A DNA stretch of 44,315 nucleotides from Flavicella sp963932955 (lineage in GTDB: Bacteria; Bacteroidota; Bacteroidia; Flavobacteriales; Flavobacteriaceae): assembly GCA_963932955.1 (NCBI GenBank), contig CAWVRK010000016.1, positions 1 to 44,315 on the forward strand, read 5' to 3'. Below the pieces are notes generated by a model that did not search any database, was not told the DNA's origin, and was given only the letters and a program-made list of their open reading frames with translations. This document shows, in pieces, positions 34,548 to 42,785 of the stretch; position 1 is the stretch's first letter; each line of letters opens with the position of its first letter. Both the position numbers and the translations under genes were made by a program.

Positions 34548-35363
34548 TTATTTTTTGAATTTCACCAAAAGGTCGATTAATGAGATGGAAGCGTCTTCCA
34601 TTTCGTTTACAATACCATCAACTTTAGAAATGATGTAATTGTAAAATACTTGAAGTATGATGGCTACTACCAAACCAAAAACGGTTGTCAATAAGGCGAC
34701 CTTGATTCCTCCTGCGACCACTGTTGGAGAAATATCTCCCGCTGCTTGAATCGAGTCAAAGGCACCAATCATTCCGATTACAGTTCCCATAAACCCTAGC
34801 ATTGGAGCCAAAGCAATAAAAAGTGACAACCAAGAAATGTTTTTTTCTAAAAGTCCCATTTGAACTCCTCCATAACCAACAACTGCTTTTTCAGCAGATT
34901 CGATTCCTTCGTCTGCTCTATCCAATCCTTGGTAAAAGATAGAAGCAACAGGCCCTTTGGTGTTTCTGCAAACTTCTTTTGCAGCTTCTACACCTCCAGA
35001 AGTCAAGGCTTCGTCTACGCTTTCAACCAATTTCTTTGTATTGGTTGTCGCCATATTTAAATAAATGATTCTTTCAATAGCTATTGCCAAACCTAAAATC
35101 AAAGCCACCAATACAATCCCCATAAAGAAAGGACCCCCTTCAATAAAACGTTGTTTTAAGACTTGGTGAAACGTTTCCTCTGCAACTTTTGGTGCTGCTT
35201 GCTCAGGTGCTGCTTGCGCTACTTGTTCTGAAGCAACATCAGCTGTTTGTTCTGGTGCCGCTTGCTCTGTCGCTACTTCTGCCTCTTGAGTCGCATAGCT
35301 GTTTTGTGTTGATCCAAAAAACAATAAACCTGTAATTGCAAGGATTGTAAATACTTTTTTCAT
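34548..35363 (-). CDS. exbB: ExbB/TolQ/MotA-family proton-channel subunit with Ala/Gln/Glu-rich N-terminus
   Basis: 271 residues. A signal peptide (MKKVFTILAITGLLFFGSTQNSYA) is followed by a low-complexity A/Q/E/P/V stretch at 25-62. The three helices of the family are at about 78-100, 176-202 and 218-243, with LGFMGTVIGMIGAF and ALLTTVFGLVVAI carrying the conserved small and Thr residues of the proton channel. It is the first gene of the operon exbB, four-helix protein, exbD, exbD. No tonB or TonB-dependent receptor gene is nearby. Confidence 0.93.
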   Translation of the reverse strand: MKKVFTILAITGLLFFGSTQNSYATQEAEVATEQAAPEQTADVASEQVAQAAPEQAAPKVAEETFHQVLKQRFIEGGPFFMGIVLVALILGLAIAIERIIYLNMATTNTKKLVESVDEALTSGGVEAAKEVCRNTKGPVASIFYQGLDRADEGIESAEKAVVGYGGVQMGLLEKNISWLSLFIALAPMLGFMGTVIGMIGAFDSIQAAGDISPTVVAGGIKVALLTTVFGLVVAIILQVFYNYIISKVDGIVNEMEDASISLIDLLVKFKK

Positions 35364-35430
35364 CGTGATGTAATTAAATAATTAATAGAATTAAGCGTTT
35401 AAAATTAAGATTTGTACCAAAACAACACTG

Positions 35431-35517
35431 CGGAGAGAAAGGGATTCGAACCCCCGTTACAATTTCTTGTAAACACGCTTTCCAAGCGTGCGCCTTAAGC
35501 CACTCGGCCACCTCTCC
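35431..35517 (-). tRNA. tRNA-Ser (anticodon GGA)
   Basis: On the minus strand the acceptor arm GGAGAGG pairs with TCTCTCC, the anticodon loop reads CTTGGAAAG with GGA in the centre, an extra-long variable arm (TTTACAAGAAATTGTAA) is present as expected for serine tRNAs, and the T-loop reads TTCGAAT. The length is 87 bases, with G as discriminator base. No CCA is encoded. Confidence 0.97.
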
Positions 35518-35703
35518 AATTTAGGTGTTCTTAGTGGATAGCAAGTAACAAAAAAATGTTGGTTATTTAAAAAAAAAACAAAGGTTTATTTGATACAAAA
35601 TTGCTGCTTTGAGAAGAAAAAATTCCTTCTAACCAAATTGAAGTAAAATTTGTCAAACCCTTTAAAAATCAGAACGCTATGCTGTAAAAAAGTACGGTTT
35701 AAA

Positions 35704-35736
35704 AAAAAAGAGACCTTTTAGAAAGGTCTCTTTTTT
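35704..35736 (-). terminator. Intrinsic terminator of the fabH-accB-accC operon
   Basis: GAGACCTTT (35710-35718) pairs with AAAGGTCTC (35722-35730), with six further A-T pairs outside. On the minus strand the T-run follows. It is 21 bases after the accC stop at 35757. Confidence 0.9.
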
Positions 35737-35756
35737 AGAAAATTTGGACGAATGAA

Positions 35757-37097
35757 TCAACTGTCCATTTCAAAATCCTCCATAAATTTAGTCGTATAGT
35801 TTCCATTCACATAATCGGGATGGTCCATCAACTGTCTGTGGAAAGGAATGGTTGTGTTGACTCCCTCGATGACGAATTCATCCAGCGCACGTTTCATTTT
35901 GTTGATGGCCTCTTCTCGCGTTTGCGCAGTTGTAATCAACTTGGCAATCATCGAATCGTAATTTGGCGGTATGGTATACCCCGCATATACGTGGGTATCC
36001 AATCGCACTCCATGACCTCCAGGAGCGTGAAAAGTGGTGATCTTACCCGGCGCAGGTCGAAACCCTTTGTAAGGGTCTTCTGCGTTGATACGGCATTCGA
36101 TGGAATGCAGCTTTGGCAAGTAATTTTTTCCTAAAATCGGAACGCCCGAAGCGACCAAGATCTGTTCGCGGATCAAGTCAAAATCGACGACCTGTTCCGT
36201 AATCGGATGCTCTACTTGGATGCGTGTATTCATTTCCATGAAATAGAAATTCCGGTCTTTGTCTACCAAAAACTCTACGGTTCCCGCGCCTTCATATTTA
36301 ATGTATTCCGCTGCTTTTACGGCAGCTTTCCCCATTTGAGCGCGCAAATCGTCTGTCATAAATGGAGAAGGTGTTTCTTCTGTCAATTTTTGATGACGTC
36401 TTTGCACAGAACAATCTCTTTCTGATAGGTGACAGGCTTTTCCAAAAGAATCCCCCACAATTTGTATCTCGATGTGACGTGGTTCTTGGATCAATTTTTC
36501 CAAGTACATGTCGTCATTTCCAAAAGCTGCTTTGGACTCGTGGCGGGCAGAATCCCAAGCTTCTTTCAAGGCTTCAGCTTCCCACACGGCACGCATTCCT
36601 TTTCCACCACCTCCGGCGGAAGCTTTCAACATGACAGGGTACCCTGCTTCGGTTGCCAACTTTTCACATTCTTCAAAGTCTGCAATGACTCCTTCACTTC
36701 CAGGAACACAAGGCACACCTGCTTCGATCATGGTGGTCTTGGCATTGGCCTTGTCTCCCATTCGATCGATCATTTCAGCACTGGCACCGATAAATTTCAC
36801 ACTGTGTTCTTCACAGAGTTTTGAAAATTTAGAATTTTCTGACAAAAAGCCGTACCCAGGATGAATAGCATCGGCATTTGTGATTTCGGCAGCAGCCAAA
36901 ATGTTGGACATCTTCAAGTAGGAGTCTGCACTCGATGGCGGGCCGATGCAAACCGCTTCGTCAGCAAATTTGACATGCAAACTTTCTGCATCTGCAGTTG
37001 AGTATACTGCAACTGTTTTGATTCCCATCTCTTTGCACGTACGAATGACGCGCAAAGCGATTTCTCCTCTATTGGCTATTAATATTTTCTTAAACAT
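35757..37097 (-). CDS. accC: Biotin carboxylase subunit of acetyl-CoA carboxylase
   Basis: Carboxylates biotin on AccB using ATP and bicarbonate. 446 residues, normal length. The ATP-grasp glycine-rich loop reads SAGGGGKGMR near 160-169, with VEHPITEQV near 289-297 holding active-site residues and FMEMNTRIQ before it. It ends the operon fabH-accB-accC. The carboxyltransferase subunits (accA, accD) are not in the window, as is common in flavobacteria. Confidence 0.97.
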   Translation of the reverse strand: MFKKILIANRGEIALRVIRTCKEMGIKTVAVYSTADAESLHVKFADEAVCIGPPSSADSYLKMSNILAAAEITNADAIHPGYGFLSENSKFSKLCEEHSVKFIGASAEMIDRMGDKANAKTTMIEAGVPCVPGSEGVIADFEECEKLATEAGYPVMLKASAGGGGKGMRAVWEAEALKEAWDSARHESKAAFGNDDMYLEKLIQEPRHIEIQIVGDSFGKACHLSERDCSVQRRHQKLTEETPSPFMTDDLRAQMGKAAVKAAEYIKYEGAGTVEFLVDKDRNFYFMEMNTRIQVEHPITEQVVDFDLIREQILVASGVPILGKNYLPKLHSIECRINAEDPYKGFRPAPGKITTFHAPGGHGVRLDTHVYAGYTIPPNYDSMIAKLITTAQTREEAINKMKRALDEFVIEGVNTTIPFHRQLMDHPDYVNGNYTTKFMEDFEMDS

Positions 37098-37205
37098 ATG
37101 CGTTCTCGATTTTATTGATTTTTGTTTTTAACGAATGCTACCACGAACAAATCTCATTTGAAAGTGAAACCGTTGGGACCTATCGTCTTTAACTAAAAAG
37201 TCTCC

Positions 37206-37694
37206 TTAGGAAGGATCTACTAAAAATAAAGGCTGGCCAAATTCAACAGGCGAAGAATCTTCGACCAATATTTTTACAATCTTACCCGAAACTTCAGACT
37301 CAATTTCGTTGAACAATTTCATCGCTTCGATGACACAAACAACAGAATCTTCACCGACCGTGTCTCCAATCTCGACAAATACAGATTTGTCTGGAGATGG
37401 CTTTCTGTAGAAAGTTCCAATAATCGGAGAGGTGATTGTCAAATACTTGGCATCCGCACTTTCTGTCTTTTCTTCGGCTGCTTTTGCAGGAGCAACTTCA
37501 TCCTGAAGAGTTGCTACTTGAGAAATAACAGGAATCTGGTTGGTTGCAATAGGAGCCTGTTGAATGATTGTCGTCTCCTCTTTGCCCGATCCTGTCTTTA
37601 CAGTAATCTTGATGTCTTCCATTTCTAATTTCACCTCACTTGCACCTGATTTGGCTACAAATTTTATCAAATTTTGAATGTCTTTTAAATCCAT
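37206..37694 (-). CDS. accB: Biotin carboxyl carrier protein
   Basis: 162 residues. The N-terminal helical part (MDLKDIQNLIKFVAKS) is joined by an Ala/Glu-rich linker (about 45-80) to the biotinyl domain. The biotinylated Lys lies in CVIEAMKLFNEIE (near 120-132), and SPIIGTFYRKPSPD is the family's domain start. It lies 108 bases before accC and 34 after fabH on the minus strand, giving one transcription unit. Confidence 0.97.
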   Translation of the reverse strand: MDLKDIQNLIKFVAKSGASEVKLEMEDIKITVKTGSGKEETTIIQQAPIATNQIPVISQVATLQDEVAPAKAAEEKTESADAKYLTITSPIIGTFYRKPSPDKSVFVEIGDTVGEDSVVCVIEAMKLFNEIESEVSGKIVKILVEDSSPVEFGQPLFLVDPS

Positions 37695-37728
37695 GATTTT
37701 GTGTGTAAATATTAATTAATTAGCTCTT

Positions 37729-38724
37729 TTATGAATTGTAGGCCCATTTCAAATAAATGGCCCCCCAGGTAAATCCACCGCCAAAAGCAGCAAATACTAT
37801 GGAATCTCCTTTTTTTAATTTGTGTTCGTAATCCGCTAACAACAGAGGCAAGGTGGCGGAGGTCGTGTTGCCGTAGTTCTGAATGTTGATCATCACTTTG
37901 TCCTTGTCCAAATTGATTCTTCTCGCAGTGGCCTCAATAATGCGTTTGTTTGCTTGGTGTGGGGCCAACCAATCGATGTCCTCGTTGGTTAAGTTGTTGC
38001 GTTTAAGCAATTTTTCACTGGCATCTGCCATGTTAGAAACGGCGTATTTGAATACCGTTTTTCCTTCTTGTTGTATGTAATGTTGTCTGTTCTTCAAGGT
38101 GTCTTCTGATGTAGGCAACAAAGATCCACCTGCTTCAATGCGTAAAAACTCTCTTCCCACACCGTCGCTTCTTAGGTATTCGTCTTGCAATCCCAAACCT
38201 TCTTCGTTGGGCTCAAAAAGGGCCGCTCCAGCACCGTCTCCAAAAATAATACAGGTAGTTCGGTCGGTATAATCTACGATGGAAGACATTTTATCTGCTC
38301 CGATGACCAAGACTTTTCGATACCTACCCGATTCAATATAAGCTGCTGCTGTAGACATCGCATACAAAAAACTGGAACAGGCTGCTTGCAAGTCGTATCC
38401 AAATGCATTGACTGCACCGATTTGAGTCGCTACGTATACGGCCGTAGAGGCCACGTTCATGTCAGGGGTTGCGGTTCCTACCAGTACCATGTCAATTTCG
38501 GAAGGATCCAAGCCTTTTTTTTCAATCAGGTCTTCTGCGGCTTTGATGGCTAAGTAAGAGGTGCCTTTGTCCGAGTCTTTGAGAATTCTTCTCTCTTTGA
38601 TTCCAGTTCTTGTATAGATCCACTCATCGTTTGTATCTACCAATTTTTCTAGCTCTTTATTCGTGAGGGCGTAGTCTGGAACATATTTACCTACTGCTGT
38701 AATCGCTGCAGTTTTTTTAATCAT
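37729..38724 (-). CDS. fabH: 3-oxoacyl-ACP synthase III
   Basis: Starts fatty-acid synthesis by joining a primer acyl-CoA (branched primers are usual in Bacteroidota) to malonyl-ACP. 331 residues. Catalytic Cys is in LQAACSSFLYAM (near 115), His in LAPHQANKR (near 256) and Asn in NYGNTTSATLP (near 286). It is the first gene of fabH-accB-accC; rpmF lies upstream beyond a terminator at 38844. Confidence 0.96.
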   Translation of the reverse strand: MIKKTAAITAVGKYVPDYALTNKELEKLVDTNDEWIYTRTGIKERRILKDSDKGTSYLAIKAAEDLIEKKGLDPSEIDMVLVGTATPDMNVASTAVYVATQIGAVNAFGYDLQAACSSFLYAMSTAAAYIESGRYRKVLVIGADKMSSIVDYTDRTTCIIFGDGAGAALFEPNEEGLGLQDEYLRSDGVGREFLRIEAGGSLLPTSEDTLKNRQHYIQQEGKTVFKYAVSNMADASEKLLKRNNLTNEDIDWLAPHQANKRIIEATARRINLDKDKVMINIQNYGNTTSATLPLLLADYEHKLKKGDSIVFAAFGGGFTWGAIYLKWAYNS

Positions 38725-38843
38725 AATCGCAAAATTTAAAGGCCTTTTATAGCGGCTTTCTTTTTGAAAAAATCAAAGTTCAAAGTAATGAAATTTATTT
38801 CACATGGAAACACAAAAACGAGTCAAATTGCGCTGTAAAAGAA

Positions 38844-38871
38844 AAAAACCCTTAGGAAACCTAGGGTTTTT
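38844..38871 (-). terminator. Intrinsic terminator between rpmF and fabH
   Basis: AAAAACCCT (38844-38852) and AGG pair with CCT and AGGGTTTTT (ending 38871), with one bulged T and a short AAA loop. It is followed on the minus strand by T residues and lies 22 bases after the rpmF stop. It may only partly stop transcripts, since fabH-accBC follow the same strand. Confidence 0.7.
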
Positions 38872-38892
38872 ATATATGTGTTGAAAAAATTA

Positions 38893-39087
38893 CTACGCTT
38901 CTGTTACTTCAGAATCGATGACAATTTGTCCTTTGTAATACAGTTTTCCTTCGTGCCAGTGAGCTCTGTGGTACAAGTGTGCTTCACCTGTAGTTGCATC
39001 CACAGCGATCTGAGGTACAGATGCCTTGTAATGTGTTCTTCTTTTGTTTCTTCTTTGTTTAGATATCTTTCTTTTTGGATGTGCCAT
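38893..39087 (-). CDS. rpmF: Ribosomal protein bL32
   Basis: 64 residues beginning MAHPKRKISKQRRNKRRTHY, the typical bL32 start. No cysteine is present, so this is the zinc-free form lacking the zinc ribbon. It starts inside the last codons of the upstream DUF177 gene (29-base overlap), which is the yceD-rpmF pairing known from many bacteria. Confidence 0.96.
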   Translation of the reverse strand: MAHPKRKISKQRRNKRRTHYKASVPQIAVDATTGEAHLYHRAHWHEGKLYYKGQIVIDSEVTEA

Positions 39088-39631
39088 TGTGCTGCTTTTT
39101 ATCTATTAATAACTCTTGCAATTTTCCCCACCTAGGGTCCACTGTATTTTTGATTTCTTTTGTATTCTCTTTTAATTTGAACGTCTCCAGTCTTTCCAAT
39201 GCATCGGATGTTGATGTTCCATCCAAAACTTGGGGATGGATTCTTTTGATCGGAACAGACAAAACAACCATCTCGTACACATACTGCGCCACGTTTATTT
39301 CATAGGTCGCATCAGAGATGTAGAGAATCTCTTCGGTGTCTTCGTATTCGTTTTCACCAAACTTGACCAGCAAGGACAAATCTCCTTGTAGGTCTAGGTC
39401 AAAAGGTTCTCCGGTCTGATCACAAGGAACGTTTACCGTGCCTGTTACGGAAAAATCCAACTCCAACATCGTAGGCTTTTTTACAAAAGCCAAATTCACT
39501 TTTAAGTCTGTTTCAAAAAACTCATCGTATTGAAACGCATCAAAGAACTTTGTGTCAATTTGATATTCGAAATCGTGTCTTCCTTCTTTCAAGCCTACAA
39601 AAGCAATTCGGAACTCCTTCAACTCTTTCAT
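39059..39631 (-). CDS. DUF177 (YceD-like) protein
   Basis: 190 residues from MKELKEFRIAF; two earlier starts (MMFKM, MFKM) are possible and cannot be ruled out. The family is linked to 23S rRNA accumulation and is encoded next to rpmF in most bacteria. Visible features are the acidic middle (FGENEYEDTEEILYI) and the conserved VDPRWGKLQELL near the end. In many species this family has a CxxC pair; here only one cysteine (VPCDQTGE) is seen. It overlaps rpmF by 29 bases, so translational coupling is likely. Confidence 0.9.
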   Translation of the reverse strand: MKELKEFRIAFVGLKEGRHDFEYQIDTKFFDAFQYDEFFETDLKVNLAFVKKPTMLELDFSVTGTVNVPCDQTGEPFDLDLQGDLSLLVKFGENEYEDTEEILYISDATYEINVAQYVYEMVVLSVPIKRIHPQVLDGTSTSDALERLETFKLKENTKEIKNTVDPRWGKLQELLIDKKQHNGTSKKKDI

Positions 39632-39706
39632 CTTGAACATCAATTTGAGCGTGCAAAGATATAAAATTTCATTCTATTTTCTAAAAAAGAATTTAAAATT
39701 TACACT

Positions 39707-40750
39707 TTAGTTTCTTTTTTTTGCCTTTAGCTTGTTTGCAGCCAAGGCATTGTACTGAGTACGTGTTTTAAAAATGGCCAAAGCTGTGTGCATTGCTTCC
39801 GCAAAAGAAGCAGCTTCTGCTTGGTTTTTTCCAGCAATCTCAAAAGCCGTTCCGTGGTCTGGAGAGGTGCGGATATGAGACAAGCCAGCGGTGAAATTGA
39901 CTCCCTGCCCAAAAGCAATGGACTTAAAAGCAACCAAGCCTTGGTCGTGGTACATGGCCAAAACTCCGTCAAACTTCAAATAGTTTTGAGACCCAAAAAA
40001 GCCATCTGCCGCATAAGGACCGTAAACCAATTGTCCTTGGTCTTGCAATTCCAACAAGGCCGGCTGGATGACGGCATCGTCTTCAGAACCAATGACCCCG
40101 TGATCACCACAGTGCGGATTCAATCCCAACACCGCTATTTTGGGTTTGGGGATTCCAAAATCCTGTACCAAAGTACGGTTCATGATGTCTACTTTCTGAT
40201 GTATCAATTCTTTGGTGATGGTCTCAGAAACTTTGGAAACAGGGATGTGCCCTGTCACCAAGCCCAATCGCAAGGAATCTGTCATCAAAATCATCAAACT
40301 CTTTCCATCCAATTGTGACTCCAAGTATTCGGTATGTCCAGGAAACGCAAAGGTCTCCGACTGTATGTTGTCTTTGCTGATCGGAGCCGTCACCAAAACA
40401 TCTACTTCGTTGTTTTTCAAAGCGGCGGTTGCTGCCTCCAAAGACTGAAGGGCAAAAGCGCCAGATGCTGGACTTGGACTGCCAAAATCAACAGGTACTT
40501 CGTCTTTCCAAATGTTCATCACATTGAGCTTCCCGTGAATGACAGCATCTAAAGAAGTGATGCCCTGTGCCTGAATTTCTGAATTCAAGGCTTTTTTATG
40601 TGCTGAAAACACTTTAGAAGAAGCAAACAAAACAGGCGTACAAAACTCAAAAATCCGGTTGTCCGAAAAAGTTTTGATGATGACTTCCAAGCCAATCCCA
40701 TTCAAATCTCCAACAGAAATCCCTACTTTTATTTTTACTTCTTTGTCCAT
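39707..40750 (-). CDS. pdxA: 4-hydroxythreonine-4-phosphate dehydrogenase
   Basis: NAD-dependent oxidative decarboxylase in de novo pyridoxal phosphate synthesis. 347 residues. Metal-binding histidines are in GHTEYL (near 139), NPHCGDHG (near 213) and YHDQGLVAFK (near 268). It is the first gene of the minus-strand block (pdxA, DUF177, rpmF), 75 bases from DUF177, and its promoter overlaps that of ribE on the other strand. Confidence 0.95.
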   Translation of the reverse strand: MDKEVKIKVGISVGDLNGIGLEVIIKTFSDNRIFEFCTPVLFASSKVFSAHKKALNSEIQAQGITSLDAVIHGKLNVMNIWKDEVPVDFGSPSPASGAFALQSLEAATAALKNNEVDVLVTAPISKDNIQSETFAFPGHTEYLESQLDGKSLMILMTDSLRLGLVTGHIPVSKVSETITKELIHQKVDIMNRTLVQDFGIPKPKIAVLGLNPHCGDHGVIGSEDDAVIQPALLELQDQGQLVYGPYAADGFFGSQNYLKFDGVLAMYHDQGLVAFKSIAFGQGVNFTAGLSHIRTSPDHGTAFEIAGKNQAEAASFAEAMHTALAIFKTRTQYNALAANKLKAKKRN

Positions 40751-40769
40751 GCAAGTACTTTATTATGCT

Positions 40770-40777
40770 TATTTTTG
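40770..40777 (+). promoter_or_regulatory. -7 element of ribE
   Basis: TATTTTTG matches TAnnTTTG and lies 35 bases before ATG 40813. It sits 6 bases from the pdxA -7 element on the opposite strand. Confidence 0.5.
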
Positions 40778-40783
40778 TGGCTC

Positions 40784-40791
40784 CAAAAGTA
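40784..40791 (-). promoter_or_regulatory. -7 element of pdxA
   Basis: On the minus strand TACTTTTG matches TAnnTTTG; a TTG at 40808-40806 is a rather close -33. The start codon at 40750 is 33 bases downstream. Confidence 0.5.
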
Positions 40792-40812
40792 ATCAATTAA
40801 ATTGACAATCTT

Positions 40813-41397
40813 ATGTTTACAGGCATCGTAGAAAAACTCGGCAGCATTCAAAACCTACTTGTAGAAAAAGAGAATCTTCACATTACCGTGTCTTGTGATT
40901 TTACGTCCGAACTGCAAGTGGATCAAAGTGTCGCACACAATGGCGTTTGCCTAACGGTAGTCGCGCTTGAAGAAGACAACTACACGGTGACTGCAATCAA
41001 AGAAACTTTGGAAAAAACCAATGTAAGAACTTGGAAGGTAGGCGATCTGGTGAACTTGGAAAGGGCCATGAAATTGGGTGCCCGTCTAGACGGACACATC
41101 GTACAAGGACATGTGGACCAAACGGCCTCTTGTACCGGTATCGAAAACGAAAATGGCAGTTGGGTCTTTTCGTTTGCCTACGACGCTTCTCTGAAAAATG
41201 TGACCATCGAAAAAGGGTCCATCACCATCAACGGCACGAGCTTGACTGTCGTGAATTCGAAAAAAAACGAGTTCAGTGTGGCCATCATTCCCTACACCTA
41301 CGAACACACGAACTTTCACCGTTTTCAAATCGGCACCGTGGTCAATTTGGAATTTGACGTGATTGGCAAATATGTTGCCCGCCTGATGTCTTTGTAA
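40813..41397 (+). CDS. ribE: Riboflavin synthase, alpha subunit
   Basis: Dismutates two 6,7-dimethyl-8-ribityllumazine molecules to riboflavin. 194 residues built of two similar lumazine-binding halves: MFTGIVEKLG...NGVCLTV, then LDGHIVQGHVDQT...INGTSLTVV. The C-terminal trimer helix is IGKYVARLM. No FMN riboswitch is seen in the short leader. The AlkB-like gene starts 43 bases downstream. Confidence 0.96.
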   Translation: MFTGIVEKLGSIQNLLVEKENLHITVSCDFTSELQVDQSVAHNGVCLTVVALEEDNYTVTAIKETLEKTNVRTWKVGDLVNLERAMKLGARLDGHIVQGHVDQTASCTGIENENGSWVFSFAYDASLKNVTIEKGSITINGTSLTVVNSKKNEFSVAIIPYTYEHTNFHRFQIGTVVNLEFDVIGKYVARLMSL

Positions 41398-41440
41398 AGA
41401 TCCGTATTGACAAGTGCGCTGTTTTTAAAAAAGCTGTTTT

Positions 41441-42043
41441 ATGGATCTCTTCAACAACCAACAAATTGAGAATGTCTTGCCCTGCAACGGGGTGGCCAAT
41501 TACCACGGAAAAATCCTGAGTGATGCCGAAATCCAAAGCTACTTCCCATCCCTCCTACTAGAGATTCCTTGGCAACAAGACGAGGTCATTCTCTTTGGCA
41601 AACTGATTCGAACTGCCCGCAAAGTTGCCTGGTATGGAGATCCAGGATTGACGTATACTTACTCTCAAAAAACCAAACAGCCCAGTCCCTGGACCGCCTC
41701 CTTAAAAGCACTCAAAAAAAGGGTGGAAAAAGAATGCGGAACGACTTTTAATTCCTGCCTGCTCAACTTGTACCAAGATGGCAGCGAGGGGATGTCTTGG
41801 CACGCAGACGACGAAAAAGAATTGGATCCCAAAGGACAGATTGCCTCGCTAAGCCTTGGTGCAACACGTGACTTTTGTTTTAAACACAAGGAAAGTAAAC
41901 AAAAAAAAACCTTGCTACTGGAAAGCGGAAGCCTCTTGGTCATGAAAGATGGCACACAAAAACACTGGCTTCACAGCTTGCCCAAACGCAAAAAAATCAA
42001 AACCCCACGCATCAACCTGACCTTTCGAAACATTCTTGACTAG
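41441..42043 (+). CDS. AlkB-like 2-oxoglutarate/Fe(II) dioxygenase
   Basis: DNA/RNA demethylation-repair enzyme of the ALKBH2 kind. 200 residues. Iron ligands are His and Asp in SWHADDEKE (near 119-121) and His in KHWLHSLP; the 2-oxoglutarate-binding Arg pair is in PRINLTFR at the C-terminus. GDPGLTYTYS near 66-75 corresponds to the YGxxYxYSG-like region. It probably follows ribE in one transcript, though the two functions are unrelated. Confidence 0.92.
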   Translation: MDLFNNQQIENVLPCNGVANYHGKILSDAEIQSYFPSLLLEIPWQQDEVILFGKLIRTARKVAWYGDPGLTYTYSQKTKQPSPWTASLKALKKRVEKECGTTFNSCLLNLYQDGSEGMSWHADDEKELDPKGQIASLSLGATRDFCFKHKESKQKKTLLLESGSLLVMKDGTQKHWLHSLPKRKKIKTPRINLTFRNILD

Positions 42044-42080
42044 TCGTGGCGTTGGTGCTTGGTGGTCAATCTAAAAGAAA

Positions 42081-42416
42081 TCAAAAAAACTGCCAAGCAA
42101 GGAAAGCATTCAGAACACAGTAGAAGAAAGAAGGAAAGGACTTGAAAAAACCGTCTCCTATTTTAAGACGCACAGCAAAACCCAAGAACATCAAAAGCGA
42201 CAATCCTGCAGCACTCACAAATGCAAAAAGAGGAAACCTCAGCCCGACCAACATGCCAAGTGCAGCAGTGATTTGAAGCCATCCTGTCAAACTGCGATAC
42301 CCTGCCAATCCGTAACGCTGAAATTCTTTTTTAAAGAAGGGCTGGACAAGGGCTGCAATTCCAAAATACAAAAAGGAAAATGCGTCAAACAATTGCAGAA
42401 GTAAAGGGTCCTGCAT
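42081..42416 (-). CDS. DoxX-like four-helix membrane protein (downstream copy)
   Basis: 111 residues from ATG 42416. The start codon overlaps the stop of the previous gene as ATGA, so translation is coupled and this short start is favoured over an upstream one. About four helices are present. FQRYGLAGYRSLTGWLQITAALGMLVG resembles both DoxX-family proteins and the neighbouring copy. Role unknown; related proteins are linked to membrane redox or stress. Confidence 0.75.
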   Translation of the reverse strand: MQDPLLLQLFDAFSFLYFGIAALVQPFFKKEFQRYGLAGYRSLTGWLQITAALGMLVGLRFPLFAFVSAAGLSLLMFLGFAVRLKIGDGFFKSFPSFFYCVLNAFLAWQFF

Positions 42417-42760
42417 CAGACCCAACTCAATTCTACAGCCACCAAAAGGAATGACAAACAAAACAATCCTATGGACGGAAGGTATTTGTGAAAAGGATTG
42501 CGCACCCGAAAGTGAAAATATTGGGCAGACAGCATCAAAGCCGCCATCAGTGCAGCTGGTACTAAAACAAGATCTGGATACCAGATGCTGGCAACCAAAA
42601 GTGTTGCAAGAGATATCTTTAGGGCCCCAACAGCAGTTCTTGCCAAATTGGAAAGGCCGTATTGTTGAAATTCTAAAACGATGTTTTCAAAACGAAACAC
42701 CCAGACCACAAGAATGGAAAATGCGAGGATCAGTTTGGAAATTAGGAGGATTGTGAGCAT
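42416..42760 (-). CDS. DoxX-like four-helix membrane protein (upstream copy)
   Basis: 114 residues from ATG 42760 (MLTILLISKL). Four helices; the stretch FQQYGLSNLARTAVGALKIS resembles FQRYGLAGYRSLTGW in the downstream copy, suggesting an old tandem duplication. A perfect 13-base palindrome TATTGGACCAATA lies just upstream. A longer start at 42850 is unlikely because it crosses this site. Confidence 0.75.
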   Translation of the reverse strand: MLTILLISKLILAFSILVVWVFRFENIVLEFQQYGLSNLARTAVGALKISLATLLVASIWYPDLVLVPAALMAALMLSAQYFHFRVRNPFHKYLPSIGLFCLSFLLVAVELSWV

Positions 42761-42772
42761 AGAGTTTGTTTT

Positions 42773-42785
42773 TATTGGACCAATA
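42773..42785. promoter_or_regulatory. Operator-like palindrome upstream of the DoxX-like pair
   Basis: TATTGG and CCAATA flank a single A, a perfect 13-base dyad 13 bases before the start at 42760. A related half-site, GACCAAAATA, repeats at 42797-42806, 19 bases further on. Placement fits repression of the pair by an unknown regulator. Confidence 0.4.

Noticed and set aside
40751..40812. FMN riboswitch ahead of ribE
   Set aside because: The gap of 62 bases is much too short and none of the conserved RFN segments is present.
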